NCBI RefSeq assembly: GCF_002532075.1
Contig: NZ_LYXE01000134.1
Coordinates: forward strand, 1 to 34,715
From: Candidatus Chloroploca asiatica
GTDB lineage: Bacteria; Chloroflexota; Chloroflexia; Chloroflexales; Chloroflexaceae
Direction of reading: 5' to 3'
Length of the DNA stretch: 34,715 nucleotides
The notes under the pieces are model-generated. The model was given only the letters and a program-made list of their open reading frames with translations. It was not told the DNA's origin and searched no databases. Numbering within the stretch: the stretch's first letter is position 1; each line of letters starts with the position of its first letter. Made by a program: the position numbers and the translations under genes. Positions 32,691 through 34,715 of this stretch are shown here, piece by piece.

Positions 32691-33929
32691 ATGTCAACTG
32701 TTGCCCTCTACAATCTGACCATGATCGAGCTCGAAACCCTGCTACGTGACCTGGGCCAGCCGGCCTTTCGCGCCAAACAGCTCTATCGTCAGCTTTATGT
32801 CAATTTAGCTGACGACGCGATGACGATGACCGATCTGCCGCTCGCCCTGCGCGAGCGGCTCGCTAGCGAGGTGCGCCTGGGCGCGTTGCAGCTTGAGCAG
32901 GTGCAAGCGACTGATCAGGGGCTGACGCGCAAGGCGCTCTTTCGGCTGCACGACGGGGCTGTGCTCGAAACCGTCTTGATGATCTATCCCGATCGCGCAA
33001 CCGTCTGTGTTAGCACGCAGGCTGGTTGCGCGATGGGCTGCGATTTCTGTGCCACCGGCAAGCTCGGTCTGTTACGGAATCTGACGGTGGGGGAGATTGT
33101 CGAACAGGCGCTCTGGGCTTCGCGTGAGTTACGGAAGTGGCAGGCGAGCCTGGTGGCCCCTGATGCAGCCGACAGCCAACTCCAGACACCCCCTGCCACA
33201 AGCCGGGCCAGACAACAAGCCTTGCCCGGCCCCGAGACCACCCGAACCGACGACGCTGGGCAATGGTGGGGCGGCGAAGGCGAGGCCTTTACCGAGCGGG
33301 TCACGCACCAGGTCGCCAGGGTGACCAATCTGGTCTTTATGGGCATGGGCGAACCGTTCGCCAACTATGACCGCTGGTGGGCAGCCGTCGAGCGTCTGCA
33401 CGATCCGCAGGGCTTCAACCTTGGCGCCCGGAGTATGACTGTCTCGACGGTTGGGCTTGTGCCAGGCATCAGGCGCCTCGCCGAGGCATCGTTGCCGATT
33501 AGCCTGGCGATCTCGTTGCATGCGCCCGACGATGCGCTGCGTAGCGCGATGATGCCGATTAACCAGCGGTATCCACTAGTTGAATTGCTTGAGGCAACGC
33601 GTGACTATATCGATCGGACCGGGCGGCGGGTCAGCTTTGAATATGTGCTGCTGCAGGGGCGCAACGACCACCCGCACCAGGCGCTTGCGCTCGCCCGCCT
33701 CCTGCGTGGTCAGGGCGTCAGCAGAGGGTCGCCCTTGCTCTGCCATGTCAACCTGATCCCGTGGAACCCCGTGCCAGGCATGCCACTCGGTCGCTCAGAA
33801 CGCGAACGCGTAACGGCCTTCCAGCAAGTCCTGCTCGACTACGGCATCGCCTGCACCGTCCGCATCGAACGAGGCGTCGCTATCGCCGCAGCCTGTGGGC
33901 AACTCGCAGGCGCCTCAGGCCCAAGCTAA
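32691..33929 (+). CDS. rlmN: Dual-specificity 23S rRNA/tRNA adenine-C2 methyltransferase RlmN
   Basis: 412 residues; usual length is 340-380. A radical-SAM enzyme that methylates C2 of A2503 in 23S rRNA and A37 of some tRNAs. Key parts: the N-terminal RNA-binding part [11 protein letters not shown], the cluster motif [11 protein letters not shown] (near 115), [41 protein letters not shown] and the C-terminal [10 protein letters not shown], whose Cys takes part in the reaction. About 58 extra residues lie near 148-205 (rich in Q, T, P and G), between the WASRELRKW helix and [11 protein letters not shown]; they look like a disordered loop. The start is close to the DUF35 stop, so coupling is likely. 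A second Met ten codons on is possible. Confidence 0.94.
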   Translation: MSTVALYNLTMIELETLLRDLGQPAFRAKQLYRQLYVNLADDAMTMTDLPLALRERLASEVRLGALQLEQVQATDQGLTRKALFRLHDGAVLETVLMIYPDRATVCVSTQAGCAMGCDFCATGKLGLLRNLTVGEIVEQALWASRELRKWQASLVAPDAADSQLQTPPATSRARQQALPGPETTRTDDAGQWWGGEGEAFTERVTHQVARVTNLVFMGMGEPFANYDRWWAAVERLHDPQGFNLGARSMTVSTVGLVPGIRRLAEASLPISLAISLHAPDDALRSAMMPINQRYPLVELLEATRDYIDRTGRRVSFEYVLLQGRNDHPHQALALARLLRGQGVSRGSPLLCHVNLIPWNPVPGMPLGRSERERVTAFQQVLLDYGIACTVRIERGVAIAAACGQLAGASGPS

Positions 33930-33939
33930 GCGCCAACCC

Positions 33940-34548
33940 TCACGTCGCATCAAAGACCGCACTCACGGCCACCTCAAAGCCAGGCAAGATCAACGAGGTG
34001 GCCTGTTCACCACGAGCAAAGCGCCCATGCGCCACATAGGCCGCCCCCTCAAGCGTCAAGACGGTGATCTGCTCGGCGACCGGATCAACCAGCCAGTACT
34101 CGGCAATGCCAGCCTCGGCGTAATCGACCACCTTGACCACCGTATCACGCTCAGGATCATCGGGACTGACAATTTCGACCACGAGATCAGCGCCAAGCCA
34201 GTACCGATTCTGGCGACGGGGATCATGGGCATCGCGCACAAGGAGAATATCGGGTTCACGATGCTTGCCGGGGCGAATCTGGAGACGCAACGGGGCGACC
34301 AAGACTTTGCCACCGAGGCGATCAACCCATAGCCGGAACCAATCATAGAGCAAGAGCAGCATAACCTGATGCTTATCGGTCGGCATGGGCAGCACCTCAA
34401 TCATTCCATCGGTAAACTCGATCAAATGGCGCGTATGATCACTCAACCTCAGATACTGCTCTTCAGTCCAGAGCCCCTGAAGCGGATGTAGACTGACCTT
34501 GAGGCCATCGTACTCGCGGACTAATGTCAAGTCAGTTGCGCTTGTCAT
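33940..34548 (-). CDS. Uma2-family (DUF820) putative PD-(D/E)XK endonuclease
   Basis: 202 residues. Family landmarks: LSDHTRHLIEFTDGMIEVLP, the nuclease core EPDILLVRDAHD (metal-binding Asp) and ADLVVEIVSPDDP (Glu-x-Val), then KVVDYAEAGIAEYWLVDP. These proteins are very common in Chloroflexota and Cyanobacteria, often in many copies; function is mostly unknown. The start at 34548 was chosen because the open frame beyond runs through a perfect hairpin and MITE-like DNA. It converges with rlmN, ten bases away. Confidence 0.88.
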   Translation of the reverse strand: MTSATDLTLVREYDGLKVSLHPLQGLWTEEQYLRLSDHTRHLIEFTDGMIEVLPMPTDKHQVMLLLLYDWFRLWVDRLGGKVLVAPLRLQIRPGKHREPDILLVRDAHDPRRQNRYWLGADLVVEIVSPDDPERDTVVKVVDYAEAGIAEYWLVDPVAEQITVLTLEGAAYVAHGRFARGEQATSLILPGFEVAVSAVFDAT

Positions 34549-34559
34549 AGTTGCCTTTA

Positions 34560-34602
34560 TTGCTGGTTCAAAAGCCAGCATAGCTGGCTTTTGAACCAGC
34601 AA
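34560..34602. repeat. Perfect 20-base palindrome upstream of the Uma2 gene
   Basis: The arms 34560-34579 and 34583-34602 are perfectly complementary around the three-base loop ATA. It lies 12 bases ahead of the Uma2 start codon. On the minus strand AAT then AAAGG follow it. No T-run, so not a terminator of the usual kind. Confidence 0.8.
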
Positions 34603-34609
34603 AGGAATC

Positions 34610-34715
34610 AGGGCGATTGCATCTTCCGTGTATGCACCCCACCAGGGCACCCGCTACCCACCGAGACGCCAGCCGCCGGTGGGACTGAGACCGCACCGCC
34701 ACCCACCGCACCCAC
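34610..34715. mobile_element. Second MITE-like element, left end only
   Basis: The 14-base terminal repeat AGGGCGATTGCATC (34610-34623) is the same as at 6735, and AGGGCACCCGC (34644-34654) is the same as at 6781. The spacer is 20 bases here against 32 there. The element continues past the window, and the last 60 bases are C-rich. It is less palindromic than the first copy, so it may be degraded. Confidence 0.45.

Noticed and set aside
34549-34650. 34-residue N-terminal extension of the Uma2 protein
   Set aside because: It is encoded by the perfect palindrome and MITE-like DNA, and family members begin near the later Met.

Overview
The window looks like chromosomal DNA of a filamentous anoxygenic phototroph of the Chloroflexota (Chloroflexales; Chloroflexus/Oscillochloris/Roseiflexus-like). 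This is inference, not a database result. It rests on a bacterial mevalonate block built from archaeal-type HMG-CoA synthase, thiolase and DUF35 genes next to a class II HMG-CoA reductase; a carotenoid oxygenase; a Chloroflexota-style secreted protein ending in a Gmad2 domain; and fairly GC-rich DNA with many short palindromic and dispersed repeats. No rRNA, tRNA or CRISPR array was found.

Left part (1-6.9 kb): a degenerate repeat tract is followed by a minus-strand operon read leftward. It encodes a small membrane protein, a GT-C-like membrane glycosyltransferase, a type IIG-like restriction-modification enzyme and an Mrr-like endonuclease that has lost its catalytic domain. Two junctions are ATGA overlaps. 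A MITE-like palindromic element lies upstream. Middle part (7-14.6 kb): mostly housekeeping genes on the minus strand, namely a SulP anion transporter, adenosine deaminase, prfA, rpsU, apt, a chagasin-like lipoprotein, a family 4 glycosyltransferase and lepB. Several have recognisable promoters or terminators.

14.6-24.9 kb: a plus-strand protein related to the AmrS radical-SAM family but without the cluster-binding cysteines. Next is a minus-strand operon of a TlpA-type thioredoxin, an Lgt-like membrane protein lacking key catalytic residues, and a secreted Gmad2 protein. Upstream is a two-gene signalling module: a very large hybrid histidine kinase (MASE1-CHASE-PAS-GAF-PAS-PAS-GAF-HisKA-HATPase-REC-REC) overlapping an HD-GYP response regulator, with a good promoter ahead of it.

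25-34.7 kb: a plus-strand isoprenoid region with a carotenoid oxygenase, then (after a convergent AAC(6')-like acetyltransferase) HMG-CoA reductase, HMG-CoA synthase, a thiolase homologue, a Yip1-like membrane protein, a DUF35 OB-fold protein and rlmN. A minus-strand Uma2 nuclease gene and part of a second MITE-like element close the window. The most notable point is that the thiolase homologue has lost all three expected catalytic residues and its DUF35 partner has lost all four zinc-ribbon cysteines, while HMG-CoA synthase keeps its active site. The archaeal-type complex therefore seems to survive here with non-catalytic partner subunits. Four dispersed copies of a 'GACGCAAAGGCGCAAAG' repeat sit at or just past gene stop codons.
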